A stretch of 13,116 nt of DNA from positions 1 to 13,116 of the forward strand of contig CAKTUI010000050.1 in assembly GCA_934621385.1 (NCBI GenBank). The letters are read 5' to 3'. The notes beneath the pieces were generated by a model. The model saw nothing but the letters and a program-made list of their open reading frames with translations. It was not told the origin of the DNA and did no database searches. The translations under genes and the position numbers were made by a program. Positions 1-7,142 of this stretch are shown in pieces; position 1 is the first letter of the stretch; each line of letters starts with the position of its first letter. Origin of the DNA: an uncultured Kiritimatiellota bacterium (GTDB taxonomy: Bacteria > Verrucomicrobiota > Kiritimatiellia > RFP12 > UBA1067).

Positions 1-88
1 AGTATTTGGCAAACGGGCTATGCCAAGATCTGAGCCCTTCTTTGGTTGGGTGCACACTATTATGGCAAACTGCGCCCTTCGCCTGCCG

Positions 89-2257
89 TCAGCGGACACG
101 GAGGAAGAAGCCGCCGCCCAGTCCGTCCGTCAGGTAGCCATTCTCGTCAAGGGCAAAGACGGGTGTCTTCGTTGCCACGCCGTCTGCGTACCGAATCGCC
201 GCGATCTGCTCCGCCGTCAGGCTGTTCGCGTCCGTCCCAAACCGCAACGCCTTGCGCTCCAGCCGGCTCTTCAGCGTCAGCGTCGCCGTCGAATTCCATG
301 CCGTGCCCGACGAATCGCCGAAAACAAGCTTCACGCCCGGGCGGACATCGAATGCCCCGTTGCCATACAGGCGAAGAGCCTTGAACGACGCCTTCTTACC
401 CGAAAAGCGAATCGTTCCAGAATTCTGCCCCTGCTCCCACGCACGGCAGAAGGCCAGCGTTCCGCCGTTCACTTGCGTCTCATCTCCGCCGAACTCAAGC
501 GTACCGATTCCCGTCTTGTAGAGAAAATAGTTCGCGGTCGCTGGATCCGACTTGTCAACAACATCCGTCGCAACGACCAAGTCAGATGTCTCGTTCCCAG
601 TCGTGTCACGCACGGAAATGTCATAAAACGCACTCGAGGTCGTCCCGTTATTCAACCAAAGAGCGGCGCATTCGATTCGGCTCGGCTCAACACCATAGGC
701 ATTAATGCCACACGAATAGTTGCTTCTCACCGGCAGCCAGTCCGTACGTTCGCCCACAAGGCGAGCACCATCCCCCAAGAGAAGGGAGTGGAATCGATTC
801 ATTTCAGCATCCGAAAGGTTCGCATAGCCATTCACCAACTCACCGCCAGCCACATCAAAATCAATCTGATTCGTTGAAAGCGAATGGGGTGAGACCGTCC
901 GCAAGATGCCACCTCGGTCGACCTTAACCCCACCAAAGTTGGCATTGAACGCGAGACCGTCCCCACTCGTCGTCAAATCCATAACAAGGCACCCACCCGA
1001 CGACACATACTTGCGGAGCGGCATTCCCTTCCCATTGTTGCGGAGATAGGCCGTTCCCGCAATGCCAATCCACCCCAGCCGGACATCGTCCCGACCATTA
1101 AAGGTAAATTCGACCTCCCGATTCGGAAGAACCCGCACCATACCCTGCACATCGTACTGCGCCCCAAATGCCGATGTCGCCTCATCAAAGTAGATTTGAT
1201 TCGGAATAACAACCTTTTCCGGCGCATCAAAGTCAATCCACGAGCCAACGGCAAGTTGCAATTTTCGGCTGAAGACATTCTCCGAACCAAGACTACCAGC
1301 AAAGCGTACGGTCGTCCCCGTTCCCGCACGCAAGGTGTCGTCATCCGTCGTCAAGTCGACATTCGCGGCAAAGACGACTTCCGGTGCGACAAGAGCCAGG
1401 TCAACGCCTACAAGTGCAGCCCGGTACATACTCTTCTCACTTTTCATTTTGGCTATATCCGTATAATACTTGGGTACATCCTGCGTCGCAATTGGCTTTC
1501 CAAGGGCAACGAGTCCGAACAAGCCATCAGATTCCAAGCGGTCACACGACTCAACATAGCCGCGAATGTCGTCCCCGACCTGTTCCAACACAAGTTTTAC
1601 CGTGACATTCTTGCCGTCACGATATTTCTGCGAGAGATAGTGATATCCCTGGAAGAGGGCGGTCAGACAAGTGCCGTCATTCTCCACGCTGTAAACGCCG
1701 CGATCCGCGCCATTCCCGGGATAGAGATAGTCGGCATTCTCATTCTGCCACCAGAAGGTCGTCAGGGCACCCGACACCGCCTTCACGTCCGAAAGCTTCC
1801 GATTCCTAAAGACCGTCACGGCATTTGCCGCGCCAAACGGAAAGCCCGTCCCCCCTGCCAACTCGTCCGAAACGACAACACCCGCCGCCCGCTCGACCGT
1901 CAGGTTCCCCGCGCCCTTCACATCGTTCTCAAAGACGAGATGCCCGACCGAAGTTTCAATCACCGCATCGGCCGCGAATGTCAGGGCCGCCCCCGTGAAC
2001 GTTACCGTTGCATCCGGCGCGGCATCCATCCCGACGACCATGCCGCCAGCCGTAATCCCGTCGACGACCTCAACCGTTGCCGGCGCCGGAAACGCCGCGA
2101 CCGCCCCGTCCTTCCAGGCGACGGACGCACCGGACGCATCCCTCCACGTCAGCGAAGAGGAATCCCAGATACCCCCCCCCTGGTATGTCAGCGTCTCACC
2201 GTAGGCCGCAAGGCCGACGGACAGGACACAAACCGCCGCGCACAGCAACTTCTGCAT
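89..2257 (-). CDS. Secreted beta-strand-rich surface protein (autotransporter-passenger-like)
   Basis: A 722-residue protein of unknown function, probably exported and surface-exposed or cell-wall associated. I place the start at 2257. There the N-terminus reads as a Sec signal peptide: Lys3, a hydrophobic run from residue 4 to 18, and a likely cleavage after Ala-Tyr-Gly at residue 20. Starting further upstream would put 29 polar residues in front of it and overlap the promoter. The mature chain is rich in Gly, Asp, Thr and Val with alternating beta-strand patterns. Residues 583-602 (GIGTLEFGG...VNGGTLAF) resemble the autotransporter-associated beta-strand repeat. No outer-membrane barrel, anchor motif or catalytic domain is visible. 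The C-terminus (ALDENGYLTDGLGGGFFLRV) resembles tails I associate with large paralogous families in Kiritimatiellota. A run of nine G lies at codons 24-27. The gene has its own promoter and seems monocistronic. Confidence 0.8.
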   Translation of the reverse strand: MQKLLCAAVCVLSVGLAAYGETLTYQGGGIWDSSSLTWRDASGASVAWKDGAVAAFPAPATVEVVDGITAGGMVVGMDAAPDATVTFTGAALTFAADAVIETSVGHLVFENDVKGAGNLTVERAAGVVVSDELAGGTGFPFGAANAVTVFRNRKLSDVKAVSGALTTFWWQNENADYLYPGNGADRGVYSVENDGTCLTALFQGYHYLSQKYRDGKNVTVKLVLEQVGDDIRGYVESCDRLESDGLFGLVALGKPIATQDVPKYYTDIAKMKSEKSMYRAALVGVDLALVAPEVVFAANVDLTTDDDTLRAGTGTTVRFAGSLGSENVFSRKLQLAVGSWIDFDAPEKVVIPNQIYFDEATSAFGAQYDVQGMVRVLPNREVEFTFNGRDDVRLGWIGIAGTAYLRNNGKGMPLRKYVSSGGCLVMDLTTSGDGLAFNANFGGVKVDRGGILRTVSPHSLSTNQIDFDVAGGELVNGYANLSDAEMNRFHSLLLGDGARLVGERTDWLPVRSNYSCGINAYGVEPSRIECAALWLNNGTTSSAFYDISVRDTTGNETSDLVVATDVVDKSDPATANYFLYKTGIGTLEFGGDETQVNGGTLAFCRAWEQGQNSGTIRFSGKKASFKALRLYGNGAFDVRPGVKLVFGDSSGTAWNSTATLTLKSRLERKALRFGTDANSLTAEQIAAIRYADGVATKTPVFALDENGYLTDGLGGGFFLRVR
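2172..2180 (-). repeat. G9 homopolymer in the early coding sequence
   Basis: Nine consecutive C on the plus strand are read as G9 in the secreted-protein gene, covering the end of a Gln codon and three Gly codons just after the signal peptide. Slippage by one base would frameshift the protein near its N-terminus, so this is a candidate phase-variation tract. Confidence 0.9.
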
Positions 2258-2303
2258 AGGACTTTCACTGCCTTTCCGCCGATTTATTCGGCTGATGGTC
2301 GGT

Positions 2304-2332
2304 ATTGTATCAATTATCGCGTCCGACTGCAA
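2304..2332 (-). promoter_or_regulatory. Sigma70-type promoter of the secreted-protein gene
   Basis: Minus strand: -35 TTGCAG (2332-2327), a 17-bp spacer, and -10 TACAAT (2309-2304). The predicted start near 2297 gives a leader of about 40 nt before the ATG at 2257. The -10 matches consensus at 5 of 6 positions and the -35 at 3 of 6. A TTGCA -35 with a 17-bp spacer also precedes the tRNA operon. Confidence 0.6.
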
Positions 2333-2406
2333 GCCCCCTCCCACTCATCTCCATCGCACGGAAGCGGCGCGGCAGATTGAAAGCTTCTTCTCGTTGCCTT
2401 TGGACA

Positions 2407-2446
2407 TTGACAGGTGTCCTAATGTGTCCTAATAGGCTTTGACAGG
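2407..2446. repeat. Short direct repeats between the tRNA operon and the secreted-protein gene
   Basis: A 10-bp unit (gtgtcctaat) is perfectly repeated in tandem at 2414-2433. It is flanked by two copies of ttgacagg starting at 2407 and 2439, 32 bp apart. The array lies about 75 bp upstream of the secreted-protein promoter. It could be an operator or a remnant. No coding sequence overlaps it. Confidence 0.5.
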
Positions 2447-2466
2447 GGCCGTTTGGTGTTGCATTT

Positions 2467-2516
2467 GCAAGACGGCAATCTTGCGTTTTATCGTCACATT
2501 CCGCGCAGTTATGCGC
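2467..2516. other. Two short hairpins downstream of tRNA-Pro
   Basis: GCAAGA/TCTTGC (2467-2472 with 2479-2484, 6-nt loop) and GCGCA/TGCGC (2503-2507 with 2512-2516, 4-nt loop) lie just past the 3' end of the tRNA operon. Neither is followed by a U tract on the minus strand, so they are not convincing terminators. The first is followed by gtttta on the plus strand. They may fold in the tRNA trailer. Confidence 0.3.
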
Positions 2517-2524
2517 AATTGAAA

Positions 2525-2601
2525 TGGTCGGACCGACGAGATTTGAACTCGTGACCTTTTGCACCCCAAGCAAACGCGCTACCAGGCTGCGCTACGGTCC
2601 G
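2525..2601 (-). tRNA. tRNA-Pro(GGG)
   Basis: A full cloverleaf of 77 nt with encoded CCA. The acceptor stem CGGACCG pairs with CGGTCCG, and the C1-G72 pair is typical of bacterial tRNA-Pro. The anticodon stem TTTGC/GCAAA encloses loop TTGGGGT, giving anticodon GGG. The T-stem ACGAG/CTCGT encloses TTCAAAT. The discriminator is A. It is the last gene of the three-tRNA operon, 21 nt after tRNA-fMet. Confidence 0.96.
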
Positions 2602-2622
2602 ACGGAAAACCAGATTAGTTAT

Positions 2623-2699
<77 letters not shown>

Positions 2700-2718
2700 A
2701 TCTGGTGTTTTCGAAGAA

Positions 2719-2795
2719 TGGCGCGCCTGACAGGAGTCGAACCTACAACCCTCAGATTCGTAGTCTGATGCTCTATCCAGTTGAGCTACAGGCGC
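2719..2795 (-). tRNA. tRNA-Arg(ACG)
   Basis: A full cloverleaf of 77 nt with encoded CCA. Acceptor GCGCCTG pairs with CAGGCGC and the discriminator is G. The anticodon stem TCAGA/TCTGA encloses CTACGAA, giving anticodon ACG, which is normally edited to ICG by TadA to read CGU, CGC and CGA. The T-stem is GTAGG/CCTGT. It is the first gene of the tRNA operon, about 20 nt downstream of the promoter's -10. Confidence 0.96.
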
Positions 2796-2815
2796 ATAAC
2801 CCGAAAACGCCGCAT

Positions 2816-2844
2816 AGTATAGCATTTCCCGGAACAGCGTGCAA
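2816..2844 (-). promoter_or_regulatory. Extended -10 promoter of the tRNA operon
   Basis: Minus strand: -35 TTGCAC (2844-2839), an exact 17-bp spacer, and -10 TATACT (2821-2816) preceded by TGC, which makes an extended -10. A GC-rich stretch (GCGGCG) follows near the predicted start. Such discriminators are typical of stable-RNA promoters under growth-rate or stringent control; that link is inference. Confidence 0.75.
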
Positions 2845-2974
2845 GGGGGACAAGTGAAAAACTGCTGAAATGTAGACTTTCGTCCAATCAAAGGCATTTT
2901 CCGAGCATCTACGAGAGCGGACGGGCAGGTGCGCCCCTGCACGCGAAGTGCCGCGCCCGACCCCTACCCCCCGC

Positions 2975-3856
2975 TCAAATCGGCATCTTGCGCCGGGCAC
3001 CGGGAACATCCTTCACGAAACGCGGCAACGCGAGTCCGCCGATGGATTCCGCACACCGACGCTCAATCTCACGCGCCTTTTCATCCGAAACGCGAAAGTG
3101 GTCGATGCCCGCAATCGGATCGCAGGTGAAGACATAGTAGGGCCGAATCCGTGCCGCCGTCAGTGCCCTCAACAGCCGCAGCATTTCCGCCGCCGAATCG
3201 TTGACCCCCCTCAAAAGGACCGTCTGGCAACTGACGGGGATTCCGGACTCAACGAGCCTTGCCGCCGCCTGGCGAGCTTCCTCCGTCACCTCGTCCGCAC
3301 AGTTGAACTGGGTGTTCACCCAGACTTTTCCAGACCGACCAAGTGCCCGTGCAAGCGTCTTCGTCACCCGAGAGGGATTCGTGCAGACCGCCCGCGTGCA
3401 CACGCGCACGACTTCAACCTGCGGCAAGGCGGCGAACGCCTCGACAAATTCCATGACCTTTGCATCGGGCAGCGTCAGAATGTCCCCGCCCGACAGGAGC
3501 ACATCCCGAACCTTTGGATGCGCCTTCACATACGCCACGCAACGACGCAAGTCCGCCGCCGTCTCAACGACCGCCGTCCGCCCGAAGAGCCCCTGCCGCG
3601 TACAGTGCCGACAATTCATGAAGCACCGATCCGTCGTCATGATTAGAACGCGGTCGGGAAAACGCTGCTTCAGCCCCTTGACCTTTGACGCATGGGTGAG
3701 TTCCCCGAACGGATCCGCCGAATAGTTCGTCTGCCCATCCGCAGCGGAAGTCTTCTTCGGGGACTTCGAATCATAAACCTGCCGCGCAAACCGCAACGAT
3801 TTCTCCGCCAGCCTCCGCGCATACGGGCAGGCGTACTCAGGGAACTCAGTCTTCAT
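2975..3856 (-). CDS. KamA-family radical SAM aminomutase (lysine 2,3-aminomutase-like)
   Basis: A 293-residue radical SAM, PLP-dependent aminomutase, probably shifting an alpha-amino group to the beta carbon. The iron-sulfur site is C78-x3-C82-x2-C85, followed by a Gly-rich SGGD at 122-125. VNTQFN (180-185), a Gly-Val-Asn-Asp at 217-220 and PYYVF...HFR (239-255) are family signatures. The final motif KDVPGARRK puts the PLP lysine at K290. By alignment to clostridial lysine 2,3-aminomutase, R87, D246 and D283 match the residues that bind the lysine carboxylate and epsilon-amino group. The chain stops three residues after K290, so the C-terminal extension of the clostridial enzyme is missing and the size is closer to EpmB. 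The start is 3856: AAGGA lies nine bases upstream, and the gene overlaps the stop of the upstream gene by 11 bp. It is the last gene of the operon. The true substrate is not proven. Confidence 0.88.
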   Translation of the reverse strand: MKTEFPEYACPYARRLAEKSLRFARQVYDSKSPKKTSAADGQTNYSADPFGELTHASKVKGLKQRFPDRVLIMTTDRCFMNCRHCTRQGLFGRTAVVETAADLRRCVAYVKAHPKVRDVLLSGGDILTLPDAKVMEFVEAFAALPQVEVVRVCTRAVCTNPSRVTKTLARALGRSGKVWVNTQFNCADEVTEEARQAAARLVESGIPVSCQTVLLRGVNDSAAEMLRLLRALTAARIRPYYVFTCDPIAGIDHFRVSDEKAREIERRCAESIGGLALPRFVKDVPGARRKMPI

Positions 3857-6800
3857 TGAAAAGGGTCCTTGGAATAAAACAGAAGGCCAGCGCATGGTCG
3901 TTCATCGTGCGGAACGTCACCGGCAAGTCCCTTCCCTTCAGGTTGCGGAAGGCATCTTCCCACGCGCCCGTCAGGCGAACGGTCAGAACGCTTGCATCCG
4001 CCTGATAGCCCGAAACGATCAGTTCCTTCGGACTGTAGCGGATTCCCGTGCCGAGGGCCTTCGAAACGGCCTCCTTTGCGCACCAGAAGCGGATGATGGA
4101 CTGGGACGGGTTCACCGCCTGGGCGGCGAGTTCCAGTTCTTCCGGCGTGAACACGCCCGCCGTGAATTCGCCCGAGAGATCGCGTGACACCGATTCCACA
4201 TCCACGCCAATGCGGGCGTTCGAAGCCGCCAGGGCGATGACGAACTGCGCCGTATGCGCAATGGCAATGTCGAGTTTCAGCTGCAGGTAGTCGTTCCAGG
4301 CACCGATGGCGTAGGGCTTGCCGGCATCGTCCGCAAAAATCTCCACGTCCGCGTCGCTCCACCGAGCCTGATGGATGTCCTTCAGGTAGCGGCGAACCGC
4401 TTCCTTTGCCGCGATGCGCCCGAAGAGCCACTCCGTCCGCCGCGCCGCCGACCCCGGCATTGCCTTGAACTGTCCGCGTTCCTTCTCGCCCAGCACGATG
4501 CACGAGAACGTCCGCAACCAGATTTCGTCGTCTCGCTCAAAGTCCGCATAGGGGACATCCGTCACATAGGCGGCGGCGACATCGGCCGGTGGATTGCCCA
4601 GCGTCTCGGCCGACAGCGGCTTCGTCACGAAACTCGTCGCCGGCTGCATGATGAGTTCATGGTACTCGGGCCGAATGTACTTGACGATTTCCTCCCATCC
4701 GGCAATCGTCATCAGAACGCCGCCCTTGCCGTCCGAAACCGTAATGTCGCACAGGTGGCTCTTCGGTGTCACGCCCGTCAGCCGCAGGTAGCACTTGACC
4801 CTCGCTCCTTCATTCGGCAGCGGCGCATGCAATTCAAGCCGCCGCATCCGAAAGGCGAATGAGAAACGGTCGCGGTTGCGCCACAGGGCGAAGGCGCTGA
4901 CGACCGCCTCCAGAAGAAGCGGATTGACAAGCCAAATCGGGAATCGGGTGAAGACGACGTTCCCGGCAAGCGGCGGAACCTCCACCTCATAGTCCAGTCC
5001 CGATTCACTCCATGTTTCGACAAAACTGATTCCACGCAGGCGACGGCCATAGCAGATTCGCGAGGGGTAGATGTCGCGCCCCGACCAGTGCACCGAACGC
5101 GGACGCGTATGCGGCATGCTCCGCACAGGCATCGGCTCCAGTTTCTTGGACATGACAAATGTCGCCTCCATAATCGGCCACGTGTAGGCGCTGTCCGGCT
5201 TGTCGTCCCGAAGCTGAACCTTGACAGCCGCCAGTTCGGGATTCCCCGAGGCCACGCGCTCAGCCCGCATGAAAAGGGTCAGTTCCCCATTCTCAAACGA
5301 CACCATCCGCCGGTTCACCAGTTCCTCAATGGCAAAGAGCTCACGATTCGGGACAATCATCGAAGCGACCTCGGCCATCACTTCTGCGGCAACCGGAATC
5401 GGCAGGAGAACCAATCCCTTCAGATTCGGGTAGGCATACGAAAGCTGACTGTTGCCCAAGGCGAAGTCGCCAATAAACGGCGCGTCGGAAAGGCGGAACG
5501 TCTTGCGCAACTCCAGGGAAACGCCTGGCGTGGAGTCGATGATATCCGCGTCGGAGACGAGCGGATTCATGGCCCCCGAATCGAACTGCCGCCCCCGGCG
5601 TTCGCGCGCGGCAACGGCGGCCGCACGTGCTACCGCACGTCCGCCGCGCCCCCGCGCCTCGGTCGGAGCCGTCATCCCATGCAGGGGCGTTCCATCCGAC
5701 AGGAGGGTCATCCGGGGGAAGGCACGCGACAGCCGCATCTCCGTCTCGCGCCGCTCACCCGGGACAAAGGCGGAATCGAAGTCGACCTTCCGCGCCCCCC
5801 GCTGCAGGCACTCCGTCGAAATGTCGAACTCAGCCCCAAGGGCCGCCAGTTGCGCCAGGGCGTGCTGAACCTGCGGAATGCCGCGCCGGTGAATGGAGTT
5901 CAGCGAAATCGAGGCGTGGTCCTCACCGCGAAGCGCATCGTCCACCGCGCTCGCCATCAGACCTCTCGGCCCCACCTCAAGGAAGACCCGGTAGCCGTCC
6001 TCATACATGCGGCGCACCGTATCCCCGAACCGCACGGGCTTCGTCCACCGGCTGGCGACATCCTCACGCGCCTTGCGCAGCCGCGTCGGCAGCAGTTCCG
6101 CCGTCGCACACGAATAGACGTCGCAAATCGGTTCCTGCCGAATCCACGCGTCGGCAAACTTCCGAATCGCCGGGACGAGCTTCTCGCACAACGGCGTATT
6201 GAACGGACGATTCAGCGCCAGCGTCATCGCCCGAATGCCCGCCGCCGCGAAAGCCTTCATCGCCGTCTCCTCGAACTCCTTCGCAATGGCATACGTCTTC
6301 TGACGCGGCGAAAAGTCGAGGGCCAGCGTCACCATGCCATCGGGGAAGGACGACAGAATCTCATCCGACTCACCCTCGCGGCGCAGAAGGAGCGTCACCA
6401 TGGCGGTTTCGGGCAGACCCGCATGGTCAACCGCCTTGTCGACAATCTTGTAGATGTCCCGTATCATGCGGATGCGCTCCGGGCGCGTGGGATTCGCCCC
6501 GGCGGCACCCGAACGGATTGTCGCCGCGAGGTCGCCGCCGCCAAAGCCAACGACGCCATTCGGAACAATGCCCATGCGCCTCATGAGCCGCGTCAGGGCA
6601 CCACACGCCGCATAGGTCGCAACCAACGCCTGCGCATAGGCTCCCGAACTGAAGACATCCGCATCGTGGCGATAGTGCGGGGCCGGCGGAAAGATGAAAC
6701 TGGACGGCGTGAATGCGCTGCCGTCCTGGGCGAGCGCCTCCTCAAGCTCATCGAACGCTCCCCGGCACTCCGGGTAGGCGATGGCAATATCGCGCAGCAT

Positions 6801-7142
6801 ATCCGGATAGAACGACATGGCCCCCGGATACATGAAGGCGAGCTTCCCGCCGTCCTCCCGTCCAAGAAGGTGCTCGCGGAAGTAATAGGTTCCACTCTTG
6901 TCCCGAAGGCGACGAACGGGCCCCGACTCCAACCGCGCACGCGCAGAGGACAGCCGGGCACGCAAGTCGACAACCGTCTCGGAAACGATGGCAATGGCAG
7001 CCGGGCCTTTCATGAGCGAGCAGGTGTAGGCGACATCCGCCAATGGGACGTCCGGCACCCGATCCAAGAATCCGACGACCCGCCCCATTTCCGCAACGAG
7101 GGCAGCCTCGTCCGCTGCTCGCAGAATGACAAGTTCAGTCAT
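3846..7142 (-). CDS. Fused acyltransferase-like / dehydratase-like / 4'-phosphopantetheinyl transferase protein
   Basis: A 1098-residue multidomain protein of polyketide or polyunsaturated-fatty-acid synthase type. Residues about 100-405 have the acyltransferase fold (YPGAMSFYP near 105, FLEVGP at 387-392). The nucleophile motif is GFGGGD (199-204), with Gly at the Ser position, and the His motif reads NTP (315-317). A basic Ala/Arg-rich linker covers 490-525. Residues about 545-830 are a double hot-dog dehydratase: the His site reads GDF (558-560) and the Asp site LLLEA (742-746). Residues about 870-1095 are an Sfp-type phosphopantetheinyl transferase. It keeps FGRIAAKEA (907-915), GKP (941-943), GVDVE (979-983) and WCAKEAVSK (1020-1028), so it should transfer phosphopantetheine from CoA to a carrier protein. 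The ATG overlaps the ketosynthase stop as ATGA, with GGAGG seven bases upstream. The three upstream folds look inactive while the transferase looks active. Enediyne synthases also end in such a transferase, but contain carrier and ketoreductase domains that are absent here. Confidence 0.85.
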   Translation of the reverse strand: MTELVILRAADEAALVAEMGRVVGFLDRVPDVPLADVAYTCSLMKGPAAIAIVSETVVDLRARLSSARARLESGPVRRLRDKSGTYYFREHLLGREDGGKLAFMYPGAMSFYPDMLRDIAIAYPECRGAFDELEEALAQDGSAFTPSSFIFPPAPHYRHDADVFSSGAYAQALVATYAACGALTRLMRRMGIVPNGVVGFGGGDLAATIRSGAAGANPTRPERIRMIRDIYKIVDKAVDHAGLPETAMVTLLLRREGESDEILSSFPDGMVTLALDFSPRQKTYAIAKEFEETAMKAFAAAGIRAMTLALNRPFNTPLCEKLVPAIRKFADAWIRQEPICDVYSCATAELLPTRLRKAREDVASRWTKPVRFGDTVRRMYEDGYRVFLEVGPRGLMASAVDDALRGEDHASISLNSIHRRGIPQVQHALAQLAALGAEFDISTECLQRGARKVDFDSAFVPGERRETEMRLSRAFPRMTLLSDGTPLHGMTAPTEARGRGGRAVARAAAVAARERRGRQFDSGAMNPLVSDADIIDSTPGVSLELRKTFRLSDAPFIGDFALGNSQLSYAYPNLKGLVLLPIPVAAEVMAEVASMIVPNRELFAIEELVNRRMVSFENGELTLFMRAERVASGNPELAAVKVQLRDDKPDSAYTWPIMEATFVMSKKLEPMPVRSMPHTRPRSVHWSGRDIYPSRICYGRRLRGISFVETWSESGLDYEVEVPPLAGNVVFTRFPIWLVNPLLLEAVVSAFALWRNRDRFSFAFRMRRLELHAPLPNEGARVKCYLRLTGVTPKSHLCDITVSDGKGGVLMTIAGWEEIVKYIRPEYHELIMQPATSFVTKPLSAETLGNPPADVAAAYVTDVPYADFERDDEIWLRTFSCIVLGEKERGQFKAMPGSAARRTEWLFGRIAAKEAVRRYLKDIHQARWSDADVEIFADDAGKPYAIGAWNDYLQLKLDIAIAHTAQFVIALAASNARIGVDVESVSRDLSGEFTAGVFTPEELELAAQAVNPSQSIIRFWCAKEAVSKALGTGIRYSPKELIVSGYQADASVLTVRLTGAWEDAFRNLKGRDLPVTFRTMNDHALAFCFIPRTLFNED
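3866..3870 (-). promoter_or_regulatory. Shine-Dalgarno site deciding the aminomutase start
   Basis: AAGGA lies nine bases before the ATG at 3856, inside the end of the upstream coding sequence. It supports this start over the in-frame ATG at 3895. Confidence 0.7.

Noticed and set aside
1..88. Possible terminator or second gene downstream of the secreted-protein gene
   Set aside because: Only a weak GGGCT/AGCCC pairing without a U tract is present, and no supported coding sequence enters from the window edge.
2926..2941. GCAGG/CCTGC hairpin after the aminomutase gene as the operon terminator
   Set aside because: It is not followed by U residues on the minus strand. No convincing terminator is visible between the aminomutase stop and the tRNA promoter.
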